From positions 62,001 to 126,000 of the forward strand of contig NZ_QFYP01000001.1 in NCBI RefSeq assembly GCF_003254505.1: 64,000 nucleotides of DNA. The letters are read 5' to 3'. Origin of the DNA: Phenylobacterium hankyongense. GTDB taxonomy: Bacteria > Pseudomonadota > Alphaproteobacteria > Caulobacterales > Caulobacteraceae. A program made the position numbers and the translations under genes. Position 1 is the stretch's first letter. Every line of letters begins with the position of its first letter. A model generated the notes under the pieces. The model did no database searches. It saw only the letters and a list, made by a program, of their open reading frames with translations, and was not told where the DNA came from. This document shows, piece by piece, positions 7,254 to 18,437 of this stretch.

Positions 7254-8657
7254 TCAGTCGGCGAACAGCCGCGCGTAACGGTCGCGCAGCAGGTTCTTCT
7301 GCACCTTGCCCATGGCGTTGCGCGGCAGCTCGGCCACGAACACCACCCGCTTCGGGGCCTTGTAGGCGGCGAGCCTCTCGCGGGCCTGGGCGATCAGCGC
7401 CGCCTCCTCGCCCTCGCCGATGACCACCGCCACCACCCCTTCGCCGAAGTCCGGATGCGGCACGCCGACCACCGCGCTTTCGGCGACCCCCGGCAGCTCG
7501 TCGAGCACCAGCTCCACCTCCTTGGGATAGACGTTGTAGCCGCCCGAGATGATCAGGTCCTTGGCGCGGCCCGAGATACACACCCGTCCGTCCGGGTCCT
7601 GATGGCCGACGTCGCCGGTGATGAAGAAGCCGTCGGCCGTGAACTCCTCGGCGGTCTTCCCCGGCATCCGCCAGTAGCCGGAGAAGACGCTGGGGCCGCG
7701 GATCTGGATGACGCCGGTGGCCTCGTCGCCGCCGACGCGCAGCTCCACGCCCGGCAGCGGATAGCCGACGCTGCCGGCGATCCGCTCGCCGTGCAGCGGG
7801 TTCGAGGTGATGATCACCGCCTCGCTCATGCCGTAGCGTTCGAGGATGCGCTGGCCGGTGCGCGCCTCGAACTCCGCAAATGTGGATTCGAGCAAGGGCG
7901 CGGAGCCGGAGATGAACAGCCGCACGTGCGCCGAGCATTCGCGGGTGAAATCGGGATTGGCCAGCAGCCGCGTGTAGAAGGTCGGCACGCCCATCATCAC
8001 GGTCGACCGCGCCAGGCCAGCCAGCACCTCGGCGTCCGTGAACTTCGGCAGCCAGACCATCGGCGCGCCGCTCAGGAAGGCGCAGTGCAGGGCCACGAAC
8101 AGGCCGTGCACGTGGAAGATCGGCAGGGCGTGCAGCAGCACGTCGTCGGGACCGAAGCCCCAGGCCGCGTGCAGCGCCAGGGCATTGGCGGCCAGCGCCC
8201 CATGGCTCAGCATCGCGCCCTTCGACCGCCCGGTGGTCCCGCTGGTGTAGATGATCGCCGCCAGGTCGGCGGCCGACCGCGGCACGGCGGCGCCCAGCGG
8301 CTCGGCCGGGGCGCCCGCCAGGAACGCCTCGGCGTCGTCGACGAACACCCGCGGCTCGGCGTCGCGGCGGAAGTAGTCGACCTCGGCGGCCGTGTAGGCG
8401 GCGTTCAGAGGCAGGAAGACGGCGCCGGCCTTCAGCGCGCCCAGGTAGACCATCACCGCCTCGGGGCTCTTTTCCACCTGCAGGCCGACCCGGTCGCCCG
8501 GCCGTACGCCCTCGGCCATCAGGCGTGCGGCGACCCGGCCGGCGCCGGCCTCCAGCGCGCCGTAGCTGATCGCCGAGCCGTCGCTCAGCAGGAAGCAAGG
8601 CCGGCTGCGGTCGGCGGGGAAACGGCTGGCGAGCAGGTCGTAGAGGTTCTCGGACAT
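7254..8657 (-). CDS. matB: Acyl-CoA synthetase, malonyl-CoA synthetase (MatB)-like
   Basis: This ANL-superfamily adenylate-forming enzyme of 467 residues has the P-loop YTSGTTGRSKG at 137-147, the SGSAPL and YGMSEA blocks, ITGDVGH, GRAKDLIISGGYNVYP and a C-terminal acylation Lys in NAMGKVQK. The early blocks GLQVEKSPEAVMVYLGALK and LPLNAAYTAAEVDYF are close to those of rhizobial MatB, which makes malonyl-CoA from malonate, ATP and CoA. Substrate assignment rests on these blocks. It converges on the crp/fnr-type gene with a 13-nt gap. Confidence 0.78.
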   Translation of the reverse strand: MSENLYDLLASRFPADRSRPCFLLSDGSAISYGALEAGAGRVAARLMAEGVRPGDRVGLQVEKSPEAVMVYLGALKAGAVFLPLNAAYTAAEVDYFRRDAEPRVFVDDAEAFLAGAPAEPLGAAVPRSAADLAAIIYTSGTTGRSKGAMLSHGALAANALALHAAWGFGPDDVLLHALPIFHVHGLFVALHCAFLSGAPMVWLPKFTDAEVLAGLARSTVMMGVPTFYTRLLANPDFTRECSAHVRLFISGSAPLLESTFAEFEARTGQRILERYGMSEAVIITSNPLHGERIAGSVGYPLPGVELRVGGDEATGVIQIRGPSVFSGYWRMPGKTAEEFTADGFFITGDVGHQDPDGRVCISGRAKDLIISGGYNVYPKEVELVLDELPGVAESAVVGVPHPDFGEGVVAVVIGEGEEAALIAQARERLAAYKAPKRVVFVAELPRNAMGKVQKNLLRDRYARLFAD

Positions 8658-8690
8658 GACCCTTGGTTAGCCGATGGCGCGGCCGCAGGG

Positions 8691-11402
8691 CTAGCCGGTG
8701 TTCCGCAGGCCCGCGGCGATGCCGTTGATGGTCAGGTGCACGCCTTCGCGGACCGCCTCGTCGTCGTCGCCCAGCCGGCGGCGGCGGATCAGCTCGATCT
8801 GCAGGTGGTTCAGGGGATCGATGTAGGGCAGCCGCGAGCGGATGATCGCCGCCAGGTCCGGGTTGTTGTCCAGCAGCGCCGTCTGGCCGGTGATCGCCAG
8901 CAGGGCCTCCACCGTCCGGTCCCATTCGGCGCGGATCTGGCCGAAGACGTTGTCGGCCAGCGCCCGGTCCTCGACCAGGCCGGCGTAGCGCGCGGCGATG
9001 GCCATGTCGCCCTTGGCCAGCACCATCTCCATGTTGGCCAGCGTCGAGGAGAAGAACGGCCAGCTTTCATGCAGCTCGCGGAGCTGGTCGATGGAGACGC
9101 CGGCCTTCTCCACCGCCGTGCCGAAGCCGTACCAGCCCGGCAGCATCGCCCGCGACTGCGACCAGGAGAACACCCACGGGATGGCGCGCAGGCCCTGGAT
9201 GCTGCGGGTGGCCTGCCGCGAGGTCGGCCGGCTGCCGATGTTCAGGTCGGCGATCTCGCTGATCGGGGTGGCGGCGTAGAAGTAGTCGACGAACCCGGGC
9301 GTCTCGTAGACCAGCGCCCGGTAGCCGGACATCGCCGCGCGGGCCAGCGCGTCCAGGGCCTTGGAGTGCGGCGCTGCCAGGTCGGGCCCGGCCTCCTTGC
9401 GCAGCGACGCCAGCACCACGCCGGCGGTGAGCGTCTCGAGGCTCTGCCGCGCCAGTTCCGGGTCGGCGTATTTGTTGGCCACCACCTCGCCCTGCTCGGT
9501 GATGCGGATTCGGCCGTTCACCGTGCCCTGCGGCTGGGCCATCAGAGCCTCGAAGCTGGAGCCACCGCCACGGCCCACCGCGCCGCCGCGGCCGTGGAAC
9601 AGCTGCAGCCGCAGTCCCGCGCCGCCGACCACCGAGGCCAGGGCGCGCGAGGTCTTGTGCAGCTCCCAGGTCGAGGTGAGATAGCTGCCGTCCTTGTTGG
9701 AGTCCGAATAGCCGATCATCACCTCCTGCAGGCCCGGCTGGGCGAGCAGGTCATGGACCAGCGGCAGCGCCAGGTAGCGGGCCATGGTCTTCGGCGCGGC
9801 GCGCAGGTCCTCGATGGTTTCGAACAGCGGCTCGGCGAACACCTCGGCGCGCGGCGGGGCCCCGGGCGCGAACAGGCCCACCTCCTTGAGCAGCAGGTAA
9901 ACTTCCAGCAGGTCGGAGACCGAGGTGGTGTTGGAGACGATGTAGGCGCGGATCGACTCCGGTCCGTAGCGACGCTTGACCTCCGCCGCCGTCGCCAGCG
10001 TGGCCAGCTCGCGCTGGGTCTCCTCCGAATAGGTCGCAAACGGCGAGGCGAGCAGCCGGCCGTGGCCGAGCTCGCGCAGCAGCAGGTCGCAGCGCGCCGC
10101 CTCGTCCATCGCCTCGTAGTCGGCCGCGACGCCGGCGGTCTTCAGCAGTTCGGCGACCACGCGGGCGTGCACCGCCGAGTTCTGGCGCATGTCCAGGGTC
10201 GCGAGGTGGAAGCCGAACACGTCGACCGCGCGGATCAGGTCGGGCAGCGGCCCCTCGGCGAAGGCGGGACCGTGCTTCTGAAGCAGCGCGTCCAGCACCG
10301 TCTCGAGATCCGCCTTCAGGGCATCCGGCCCGGCGTAGGGCTCGGCCCCGGTGGCCGACGGCCGCGGCGGCGCCTCCCCCGTCAACAGCGGATAGGTGGC
10401 CGCGAGCCTGGCGTAGATGCCGGTCAGCGCCTGGCGGTAGGGCTCGTCGGAGCGATGTGGCGAGGGATCGTGCGCCTTGTCGGCCAGCGCCTGCAGCCCG
10501 GGCGTCACGCCCTCCAGGTCGGTGGAGATGGAAAGCTCGGCGCCCAGGGCGTGGATGCGGTCCAGGTACATCCGCAGGGCCGCCCGCGACTGTCGCGCCA
10601 GGGCCTGGCGCATGACCTCGGCGGTCACGAAGGGATTGCCGTCGCGGTCGCCCCCGACCCACGAGCCGACCCGCAGGAAGCTGGCCAGCCGTTCGGGCTC
10701 GCCCGGAACGCCCTGCCCCAGCACCCCCTGCCAATGGGCGTAGAGCCTCGGCAGCTCGGCCAGGAAGCTGCGTTCGAAGTAGGAGACGGCGTTCTCGATC
10801 TCGTCGCTGACGGCGATCTTGACGTTGCGCAGCAGGCGGGTGCGCCAGAAGATCGAGACCTGCCGGAACAGCTCCTTCTCGATGGCCGCGCGCTCGCCGT
10901 CGGTGCGGGCGCTGTCGAAGCCGTCGAGGTCGTCGGCGATGGCGCTTTGCCGGTCGAGCACGCTCTTGCGGCGCACCTCGCTGGGGTGGGCGGTGATCAC
11001 CGGCGCGATCAGGGCCCCGGCCAGCAGCTCCCTCACCGTCGCACGGTCCACGCTCTCGGCGCTCAGCGCCCTGAGCGCGCCGGCCAGGGTGTCGGCCCGC
11101 GAGTCCCCGGCCCGGCCGCGGCGGCGCTGGATCTGGTCCTCGGCGATGTTGGTGATCTGCAGGAAGCAGGCGAAGGAGTGGGCGAAGCGCACCGTCTCCT
11201 CCAGGCTGAGCGAGCCCAGCCGCTCAGCCATCAGCCGCGCCGCCTCCGGCGTGCCTTCGCGATGGAAGGCGACCGAGGCCTGGCGGATCTCCTCGATCTG
11301 GTTGAACACCGCCTGCCCGTCCTGGGCGCGGATGACGTCGCCCAGCACGCGGCCGAGGAAGCGGACGGTGGAGCGAAGCTGATCGGGCAGCGACTGCGTC
11401 AT
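8691..11402 (-). CDS. ppc: Phosphoenolpyruvate carboxylase
   Basis: The 903-residue enzyme carboxylates PEP to oxaloacetate, feeding the TCA cycle. Diagnostic blocks are all present: VITAHPSEVRRKS with catalytic His139 (Ser replaces the usual Thr of TAHPT), VGSWVGGDRDGNPFVT, GYSDSNKDGSYLTSTWELHK, the mobile loop FHGRGGAVGRGGG, and the C-terminal INGIAAGLRNTG. The length is typical of the bacterial family. It diverges from the amidase gene over 93 bp, which must hold its promoter. Confidence 0.97.
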   Translation of the reverse strand: MTQSLPDQLRSTVRFLGRVLGDVIRAQDGQAVFNQIEEIRQASVAFHREGTPEAARLMAERLGSLSLEETVRFAHSFACFLQITNIAEDQIQRRRGRAGDSRADTLAGALRALSAESVDRATVRELLAGALIAPVITAHPSEVRRKSVLDRQSAIADDLDGFDSARTDGERAAIEKELFRQVSIFWRTRLLRNVKIAVSDEIENAVSYFERSFLAELPRLYAHWQGVLGQGVPGEPERLASFLRVGSWVGGDRDGNPFVTAEVMRQALARQSRAALRMYLDRIHALGAELSISTDLEGVTPGLQALADKAHDPSPHRSDEPYRQALTGIYARLAATYPLLTGEAPPRPSATGAEPYAGPDALKADLETVLDALLQKHGPAFAEGPLPDLIRAVDVFGFHLATLDMRQNSAVHARVVAELLKTAGVAADYEAMDEAARCDLLLRELGHGRLLASPFATYSEETQRELATLATAAEVKRRYGPESIRAYIVSNTTSVSDLLEVYLLLKEVGLFAPGAPPRAEVFAEPLFETIEDLRAAPKTMARYLALPLVHDLLAQPGLQEVMIGYSDSNKDGSYLTSTWELHKTSRALASVVGGAGLRLQLFHGRGGAVGRGGGSSFEALMAQPQGTVNGRIRITEQGEVVANKYADPELARQSLETLTAGVVLASLRKEAGPDLAAPHSKALDALARAAMSGYRALVYETPGFVDYFYAATPISEIADLNIGSRPTSRQATRSIQGLRAIPWVFSWSQSRAMLPGWYGFGTAVEKAGVSIDQLRELHESWPFFSSTLANMEMVLAKGDMAIAARYAGLVEDRALADNVFGQIRAEWDRTVEALLAITGQTALLDNNPDLAAIIRSRLPYIDPLNHLQIELIRRRRLGDDDEAVREGVHLTINGIAAGLRNTG

Positions 11403-11495
11403 GGGCCACCTAAAGGCACGAAGATATTATGCCGTCATCTGGTTTCGGGGTGTCGGCTCGGCGATAGTCCGCGCCGAATTGGAAGGAAACCCTGG

Positions 11496-12776
11496 ATGAC
11501 GCCCGACCAGGCCATCGCCCGTATCCGCCGTTACGACGGTCGGCTGAAGGCCTTCGTGCGCGTGTTCGATCCGCCGCTGGCCGGCGACATGACCGGCGGA
11601 CCGACCTTCGCCATCAAGGACCTGTTCGACGTGGCGGGCGTCCCGACCGGCGGCGGCGCGCAGGTGCCGCTGAATCCCAATCCGCACAGCCACGCGGTCG
11701 TCGTCCAGCGCCTCCTGCAGGCGGGCTGGACCGCGGTCGGCAAGACCCACACCGTCGAGCTGGCCTATGGGGGCTGGGGCACCAACCGCGCGGTGGGCGC
11801 GCCGTGGAACCCCTGGGACGCCGCCACCCACCGCGCGCCGGGCGGCTCCTCCTCCGGTTCGGCGGTGGCGGTGGCCGCGGGCCTGTGCGACGCCGCGCTA
11901 GGGTCGGACACCGGCGGCTCGGTGCGCATCCCCGCGGCGGTCTGCGGCGTGGTCGGCCTGAAGCCGGGCCGCGGCCTGGTCAGCCTGAAGGGGGTTCATC
12001 CGCTGAGCCCGGCCCTCGACACCGTCGGGACGTTGGCGCGCTCGGTGGAGCTCGCCGCCCGGGCGCTTGCGGTGATCTCCGGGCCCGATGGCGCCGCGGC
12101 GGTGCGCGAGCCCTTCGACGCCGAAGCCGCCCTGGCGCTGGATGTGCGCGGCCGGCGGCTGGCCGCCATTCCGCTGGAGGACCTGGGCGAGGTCGCCCCC
12201 GAGGTCGGCCACCTCTACCTTGAGGCGCTGGAGCGCCTGCGCGGGACCGGCGCGGTGGTCGAGATGATCCAGCCGCTGAAGTCCCTCGACCAGTCGTTCG
12301 CGCCCAACGGCATGCTGATGGCCGGAGAAGGCTGGCGCATCTGGGGCGAGCGGATCGAGCGGCACGAGGCGGTGATGGACCCGTGGATCGTCCGCCGCTT
12401 CCGGGCCGGCCGCGACTTCAGCGACGCGCAGATGGAAGAGGCCCACGCCCGCCGCACGGCCGACCAGGCCGAATTCCACGCCTGGATGACCCCGTTCGAC
12501 GCCCTCCTCAGCCCCACCTGCCCGATCGCCGCCCCGCCGCTGGCGACGGTCGACGAGACCGCCTCCCCGCTCAGCCGGCTGACCCGCGCCGCCAACTACC
12601 TCGATCTGCCGGGGATCACCGTGCCCTGCGGCCTGACCCCGGAGGGCCTGCCGGCCGGGCTCCAGATTCTGGGACGGCCGCGGGACGAAACCATGGTGGT
12701 GGCCCTGGGCGCCGCCTACGAACGGGTGTCCGGCTGGACCGGGCGCAGTCCGGACCTGAGCGGGTTCGAAGCCTAA
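11496..12776 (+). CDS. Amidase (amidase-signature family)
   Basis: The 426-residue protein shows the Ser-cisSer-Lys triad of the amidase signature family: Lys41 in FAIKDLFD, the cis-Ser within APGGSSSGS (115-122), and nucleophile Ser142 in SDTGGSVRIPA. It hydrolyses an amide or carboxamide; there is no partner gene to suggest the Glu-tRNA amidotransferase GatA, and the length fits a stand-alone amidase. ATG 11496 follows GGAAGGAAACCCTGG. The much longer open frame running in from 7194 is a high-G+C artefact opposite two real genes. The stop overlaps the convergent permease gene by 4 bp. Confidence 0.9.
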   Translation: MTPDQAIARIRRYDGRLKAFVRVFDPPLAGDMTGGPTFAIKDLFDVAGVPTGGGAQVPLNPNPHSHAVVVQRLLQAGWTAVGKTHTVELAYGGWGTNRAVGAPWNPWDAATHRAPGGSSSGSAVAVAAGLCDAALGSDTGGSVRIPAAVCGVVGLKPGRGLVSLKGVHPLSPALDTVGTLARSVELAARALAVISGPDGAAAVREPFDAEAALALDVRGRRLAAIPLEDLGEVAPEVGHLYLEALERLRGTGAVVEMIQPLKSLDQSFAPNGMLMAGEGWRIWGERIERHEAVMDPWIVRRFRAGRDFSDAQMEEAHARRTADQAEFHAWMTPFDALLSPTCPIAAPPLATVDETASPLSRLTRAANYLDLPGITVPCGLTPEGLPAGLQILGRPRDETMVVALGAAYERVSGWTGRSPDLSGFEA

Positions 12777-15282
12777 TCGGCGCGCAAAGCCGGCGCGGGT
12801 CGTTTGGAGAGCGCCTGGAAGGCGGCAATCAGGCCGCCGAGGCCGGCGAACACCGCCGCGCCGGCCAGCAGGGCGGCGACGCCGGCCCAATCCATGCTCC
12901 AGTGGGCCTGGAAGACCTTCACCACCACCGGCCAGGCGGCGGCGTAGCCCAGCGCCACGCCGGCCGCGCCGGCGATCACCCCGACCAGACCGTACTCCAG
13001 CACATAGGCGGCGAGGATCTGGCCGCGTGAGGCGCCCAGCACCTTGAGGATCGCCGCCTCCCGGACCCGCGCCCGCGCCCGCGCGGCGATGGCTCCGGCC
13101 AGCACCAGGAGACCCGCAAGCGCCGCTACCGCGGCCGCGCCGCGCACCGCCAGCGCCACGCGATCGAAGAGGTCGGTGGCGGCCTCCAGCTGCTCGCGCA
13201 CCGAGATCACGTTCACGTCCGGGAAGTCGCGGCCAAGGGCGCGGGTCACCGCCGCCTCCTGCGCCTTGGTCGCCTTGGCGATGGCCACGTGGCGCAGGTC
13301 CGCGCCGGCCAGGGCCGAGGGCGTCAGCACCAGGGGGAAGCTCGCGCCGAACGCTCCGAACTCCACCTTGCGCAGCACCGCCACCCGAGCGTCGATGTCG
13401 CGGCCGAGCACCGACAGGGTGATGGTGTCGCCGACCTTCACGTCCGTGGCGCGGGCGACGTCCACGTCCATCGCCAGCAACGGCGGCCCGGCGTAGTTGG
13501 CCGGCCACCAGTGTCCCTGCACGATGCCGGACGATGGCGGCTCCGGGCCGATGGCCGACATGCTGACGTCATTGTCGTAGGCCCAGCGCTCGGATTCGCG
13601 GATGGTCCGCGCGTCCACCGGCGTCCCGCGCACGCCGGAGATGCGGCCGGAGACGAAGGGCGCGCGCAGGTAGGTGTCGGAGGTCAGCCGCCGCCCGAAG
13701 GCGCGGGCCACCTCGGCGTCGAACGCCTGGGCCCGGTCGCCGGGGACGTCGGTGAACACCAGGGCCGGGGCGGTGCGGGGCGCGATCTCGGAGACCTGCC
13801 GCAGCAGGCTGGACTGGATCAGCACCACCGCCGCCAGCAGGGCGACACCGAGGCCGATGGCGGGCGCGGCGGTGCGCGCCGCCGAGTGGGGGCCGGCCAG
13901 ATTGGCGAGGCCGATGCGCAGCGGCCCGTGCGCCCCGGACCTCAGCCGCCCCGCCGCCACCGCCGCGCCCCAGCCGAGCGCCCAGAGCAGGCCGAAGGAG
14001 ACCGCCACGCCGCCGATCATCAGCCCGGCGGCCAAGGGGGTCGGGGCGGTGACGATGGCCAACGCCGCCAGGCCCACCGCCGCTATGGCTGCGCCGACGA
14101 TCTCGGGTCCTAGCCGCAGGCTGCCGGACAGGTCGCTGCGGAACAGGCTGGCGGGCGGGGTCGCGCGCGCCCGGCCGAGCGGCGCCAGCGAGAAGGCCGC
14201 CGCCGACAGCAGGCCGAAGGCCGCGGCCTTGACGAGCGGCCAGGGATAGACGGCGAACAGGGCCGGGATCGGCAGCTTGTCCTGCACCAGGGCGCCCAGC
14301 GCCAGCGGCGCGGCCGCGCCCGCCGCCAGACCGATCAGCACCCCCAGCGCCGCCAGCAGGCCGATCTGCGCCAGGTAGATGTCGCGCACCAGCGCGCCCT
14401 CCGCCCCCAGCGCCTTGAGCGTGGCGATGGCCGGCTTGCGGACCTCCAGATAGGCGCTGACCGCCCCGAACACGCCGAGCCCGCCCGCCACCAGCGAGGC
14501 CAGGCCGATGAAGCCGAGGAAGTATTCGAGCTGGTCGATCATCCGCCGGATGCCCGGCGCGGCGTCGTTGCGGTCGCGGACGCGGCGGCCGTGGACGACC
14601 TTGCCGACCGCCGCCTTGCCGGCCTCCAGCGAAGCGCCCGGCGGCAGGGCGATCCGCGCCGTCTCGGCGAACGGCAGGCCCGGCGCGAGGAAACCGCCCT
14701 TCTCCACCGTGGCCAGGCTGGTCAGCACCCGCGGGCCCAGGGCGAACCCGCGCGACAGCCGGTCAGGCTCCTGCAGCAGGATGGCGCGGGCGACCACCGG
14801 CTCGTTGCCGACCAGGAACCGGTCGCCGAGCTTCAGGTGCAGCCGCTCGAGCAGGGCGGCTTCCACCGCCGCGCCGGCGACGCCGTCGCGCACCGCCACC
14901 GCGTCCGCCACCGAGGCCGCGCCCTGCAGCCCCACCGTGCCCGCCAGCGGATAGCCGGCGCTGACGCCGCGCAGCTCCACGAGGCGCCGCTCGCCGGACG
15001 GGGCTTCGGCCATCGCCTTGGAACCCACCGCCCAGGCGACCCGACCCAGTTGCTCCAGGCCCGCCCGCTCGCCAGGACTGAACCGTCGTTGGTGGGTGGA
15101 GACCGAAAGGTCGCCGCCGAGGATTTCGCGCGCCTGGCCGGCCAGGCCCTGGCGGAAGGCTTCGGCGGTCGAGCCGGCGGCGGCGATCGCCGCCACGCCG
15201 AGCGCCAGGCAGGCGAGGAAGATGCGGAAGCCGCGGACGCCGGCCCGCAGCTCCCGGGCCGCGAACCGCAGCGACAGCGGCA

Positions 15283-15286
<4 letters not shown>
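12773..15286 (-). CDS. ABC transporter permease, FtsX/YbbP-like
   Basis: The 837-residue membrane protein has an N-terminal transmembrane helix with a large periplasmic domain, then two FtsX-like blocks of three to four helices (about 250-390 and 700-830) plus extra central helices, as in YbbP-type MacB-superfamily permeases. SLRFAARELRAGVRGFRIFLA at its start is typical. Its ATG overlaps the ATPase stop by 4 nt, so the two form an operon. YbbAP with TesA is a conserved neighbourhood, proposed to work on lipids or lipoproteins at the inner membrane; the substrate is not known. Confidence 0.9.
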
Positions 15287-15984
<698 letters not shown>

Positions 15985-16037
15985 GCAGGCCTCAGGCGTT
16001 TGAGAGTGGGAGCGGACCCCCTAAATAGGACAGCCTC

Positions 16038-16682
16038 ATGGCCGATACACCGTTCCGCACCGTTTCCCGCCGCGCCCTGCTGGCCGCGCCCCTCGCCGCC
16101 CTGCCCGTGCGGACGCTGGCCGCGAACGGCAAGGTGGTGACCGTGCTGGGCGACTCCATCACCGCGGGGCTGGGACTGCCCGCCCAGGCCGCCCTGCCGA
16201 ACCAGCTCCACCTGGCCCTGCAGCAACTCGGCGTCGCCAGCGTGGTCCGCGGCGCGGGCGTCTCCGGCGACACCACCGGCGGCGGCGCGGCCCGCGTCGA
16301 CTTCAGCGTCCAGCCCGGCACCGCCGTCTGCGTGGTGGCGCTGGGCGGCAACGACCTGCTGCAGGGGATCGACCCGCGCACCACGCGCGCCAACCTCGAC
16401 AAGATCCTGCGCCGGCTGAAGACCCGCCATATCGGCGTGGTGCTGGCCGGGATCGGCGCCCCGAGGGAGATCGGCGCCGGCTATGCGCGGGACTTCAACG
16501 CCGTGTTCCCCGCGCTGGCGCGGCAGTACGGCGTCGCCCTCTACCCCGACCTGCTGGCCGGCGTGGCGCGCAACCGCGCGCTGATCCAGGGCGACGGCCT
16601 GCACCCCAACGCGCAGGGGGTGCAGATCATCGCGCGCCGGCTGGCGCCGGTGGTCGCCAGGGAGCTGGCGAAGCAGCCCTAG
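16038..16682 (+). CDS. tesA: SGNH/GDSL arylesterase, TesA-like, exported
   Basis: The 214-residue protein starts with a signal peptide that has a twin-arginine-like SRRALLAAPLAALP core. The mature enzyme has SGNH block I VLGDSITAG with nucleophile Ser40, block III GGND at 103-106 and block V DGLHPN with Asp186 and His189. It is thus a periplasmic lysophospholipase/thioesterase/arylesterase of the TesA type. It is divergent from ybbA, as in many proteobacteria. The stop shares CTAG (16679-16682) with the convergent propeller gene. Confidence 0.9.
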   Translation: MADTPFRTVSRRALLAAPLAALPVRTLAANGKVVTVLGDSITAGLGLPAQAALPNQLHLALQQLGVASVVRGAGVSGDTTGGGAARVDFSVQPGTAVCVVALGGNDLLQGIDPRTTRANLDKILRRLKTRHIGVVLAGIGAPREIGAGYARDFNAVFPALARQYGVALYPDLLAGVARNRALIQGDGLHPNAQGVQIIARRLAPVVARELAKQP

Positions 16683-17677
16683 GCGCCGACCACCAGCAGG
16701 CGGAAACTGCCGGGCGTCATCGGAGGCCGCCCGCCCGCCGCCGGCGCCGGGCCGTAGTCCGCGCTCGGCAGGTAGACGCGGCCGGTGCGGGGATCGAGCG
16801 CGATGGTCCGGGCGCCTTTCCGCGTCGGCACGGTCTCCACGATGCTCGCGCGGCCGTTCTTGAAGGCCACCACGGACAGGGTTCCGGCGCCGCCGGCCGG
16901 CACGAAAGCCAGGTGGCGGGCGGGGTCGAACGCAATCCCGTCCGCGCCCTTGCCGGTCGGCAGGGTCTGCAGCACCTTGCCGGTGGCGGCCTGCACCACG
17001 TCGGTGGTCCCGTCGCAGGCGGCGATCAGCAGCTTGTCCTGGGCGTCATAGGCGAGCCCCGTGGGCCCGTCGCAGCCGGTCAGCGCATAGCGGGCCAGCA
17101 CCTTGCGGGCGGCGATGTCGATCACCGCGATCTGATTCTTGTCCTCGATGTTGACGTAGGCGCGCCCGGCCCCGTCCACCGCCGCGGCCTCCATGTCGCC
17201 GCCGACGTCGATGGTGGCGACCGCCTTGTGCGCCTTCGGGTCGATCAGGGTGACCTGGCCGCTCGAGTGGTCCATCACCAGCGCCAGGCCGCTGTGGGCG
17301 TCGAAGGCCGCCGCATCCGGATTCTTGCCGGTGGGCACGGTGGCGAGCGCGGCGCCGGTCTTGGCGTCCACGAACACCGCGGTGTTCGTCCCGCCGTTGG
17401 TCACCAGCAGCTCGGCGCCGCCGTTCACCGGCATGGCGTCATGCAGGCGCTGACCGGGCGCCAGTCCAGGGGTGACGGCCTTGGTGGCCAGGTCCACCGC
17501 CATGATGGAGGTCCCGCGGGCGACCAGCACCCGGTTGGCGCCGGCGTCCACGCGCACGTAGTCCCAGCCGCCGTCCGGACCGGCGATTCGGTCGATCACG
17601 TGATGACCCGGTCCCGCGGCCTGCGCCGCACCCGCCGTGGCCAGGAGGCTCAGGGCCCCGACAATCCATCTGCGCAT
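16679..17677 (-). CDS. Exported YncE-like beta-propeller protein
   Basis: The 332-residue protein begins with signal peptide RRWIVGALSLLATAGAAQAA. The rest consists of repeated blade units such as VLVARGTSIMAVDLATK, ALVMDHSSGQVTLIDPK and RAYVNIEDKNQIAVIDIA, the seven-bladed 40-residue YVTN/YncE type repeat. Such periplasmic propellers bind ligands or proteins and seldom have a defined activity. GGGAG precedes the ATG. It lies downstream of the PAP2 gene on the same strand with a 73-nt gap, so co-transcription is possible. Function unknown. Confidence 0.8.
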   Translation of the reverse strand: MRRWIVGALSLLATAGAAQAAGPGHHVIDRIAGPDGGWDYVRVDAGANRVLVARGTSIMAVDLATKAVTPGLAPGQRLHDAMPVNGGAELLVTNGGTNTAVFVDAKTGAALATVPTGKNPDAAAFDAHSGLALVMDHSSGQVTLIDPKAHKAVATIDVGGDMEAAAVDGAGRAYVNIEDKNQIAVIDIAARKVLARYALTGCDGPTGLAYDAQDKLLIAACDGTTDVVQAATGKVLQTLPTGKGADGIAFDPARHLAFVPAGGAGTLSVVAFKNGRASIVETVPTRKGARTIALDPRTGRVYLPSADYGPAPAAGGRPPMTPGSFRLLVVGA

Positions 17678-17750
17678 CTCAGTTCGCTCCCATGGCCGAC
17701 CACACGGCGCCGCTACGTAAAGACCATCTCCGGCCCGTGTGTCAGTTTGA

Positions 17751-18437
17751 TTACGGCTTTACCGTGGTCGCCCGGCGATCAAGGCGCAATAGAACCATCC
17801 AGGCGGCGAACGCCGCGGCGGCTCCGGCGCACCATCCGGCCAGAACGTCGCTTGGCCAATGGACGCCGAGATAGATCCGGCTGAAGCCCACCGCGATCAT
17901 CAGCACCACGGCCAGGCCGAACACCAAGGCCTTGGTCGCCCGGCGCGGCTCGAGGCTGGCGATCAGCATGGCGAGGGTCAGGTAGGTGGCGGCGCTCAGC
18001 ATCGAGTGGCCGCTCGGGAAGCTCGCCGAATAGACATAGCTGCCATGCGGCACGAGGTCCGGCCGCGGCCGGCCATAGAGGGTCTTGAGCTGTTCGCTCA
18101 GAAACTGCGAGATCAGCACCGTCCCGGCCAGGATCGCGGCGTGCAGCCGCTTGCGATGCAGCAGGAAGGCCGCCGTCCCCACCACCGTCACGATGGTCAG
18201 GACGGTGAAGCCGCCCAGCGCGGTGAGGTCGCGCATCGCCTCTTCGAGCGAGGGCGGGCCGATGGGATCGCTGAGGTTGCCGGGGGTGCGGAGCATCAGC
18301 AGGATGCGGCGATCGATCGCCAGGGTCTCGCCTTCCGCCATCTCTCCGGCGATGCCCAGGAAGGCCCAGACCGCCGCCGCCGCCGCGATCAGCAGAATGA
18401 GCGCCCGGGATTCCAGGCGCCGCAGCAAATTCAGCAT
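17751..18437 (-). CDS. PAP2-family phosphatase (probable undecaprenyl-diphosphate or lipid phosphatase)
   Basis: The 228-residue integral membrane protein carries all three PAP2 motifs: KTLYGRPRPD, PSGHS and SRIYLGVHWPSDVLAG, with about six predicted helices. Members of this family dephosphorylate undecaprenyl diphosphate or phosphatidic acid at the outer face of the membrane. The divergent neighbours act on polyprenyl-phosphate sugars, so recycling the lipid carrier is the likely role. The frame stays open to 18818, but the upstream part looks random. I chose ATG 18437 next to the first hydrophobic helix; no start has a clear ribosome-binding site. Confidence 0.85.
   Translation of the reverse strand: MLNLLRRLESRALILLIAAAAAVWAFLGIAGEMAEGETLAIDRRILLMLRTPGNLSDPIGPPSLEEAMRDLTALGGFTVLTIVTVVGTAAFLLHRKRLHAAILAGTVLISQFLSEQLKTLYGRPRPDLVPHGSYVYSASFPSGHSMLSAATYLTLAMLIASLEPRRATKALVFGLAVVLMIAVGFSRIYLGVHWPSDVLAGWCAGAAAAFAAWMVLLRLDRRATTVKP

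Noticed and set aside
7194-12776. A continuous 1860-codon open frame on the plus strand
   Set aside because: Only the last 426 codons (amidase) are real. The rest lies antisense to the MatB-like and PEP carboxylase genes, both with strong motifs; long antisense frames are normal at this G+C.
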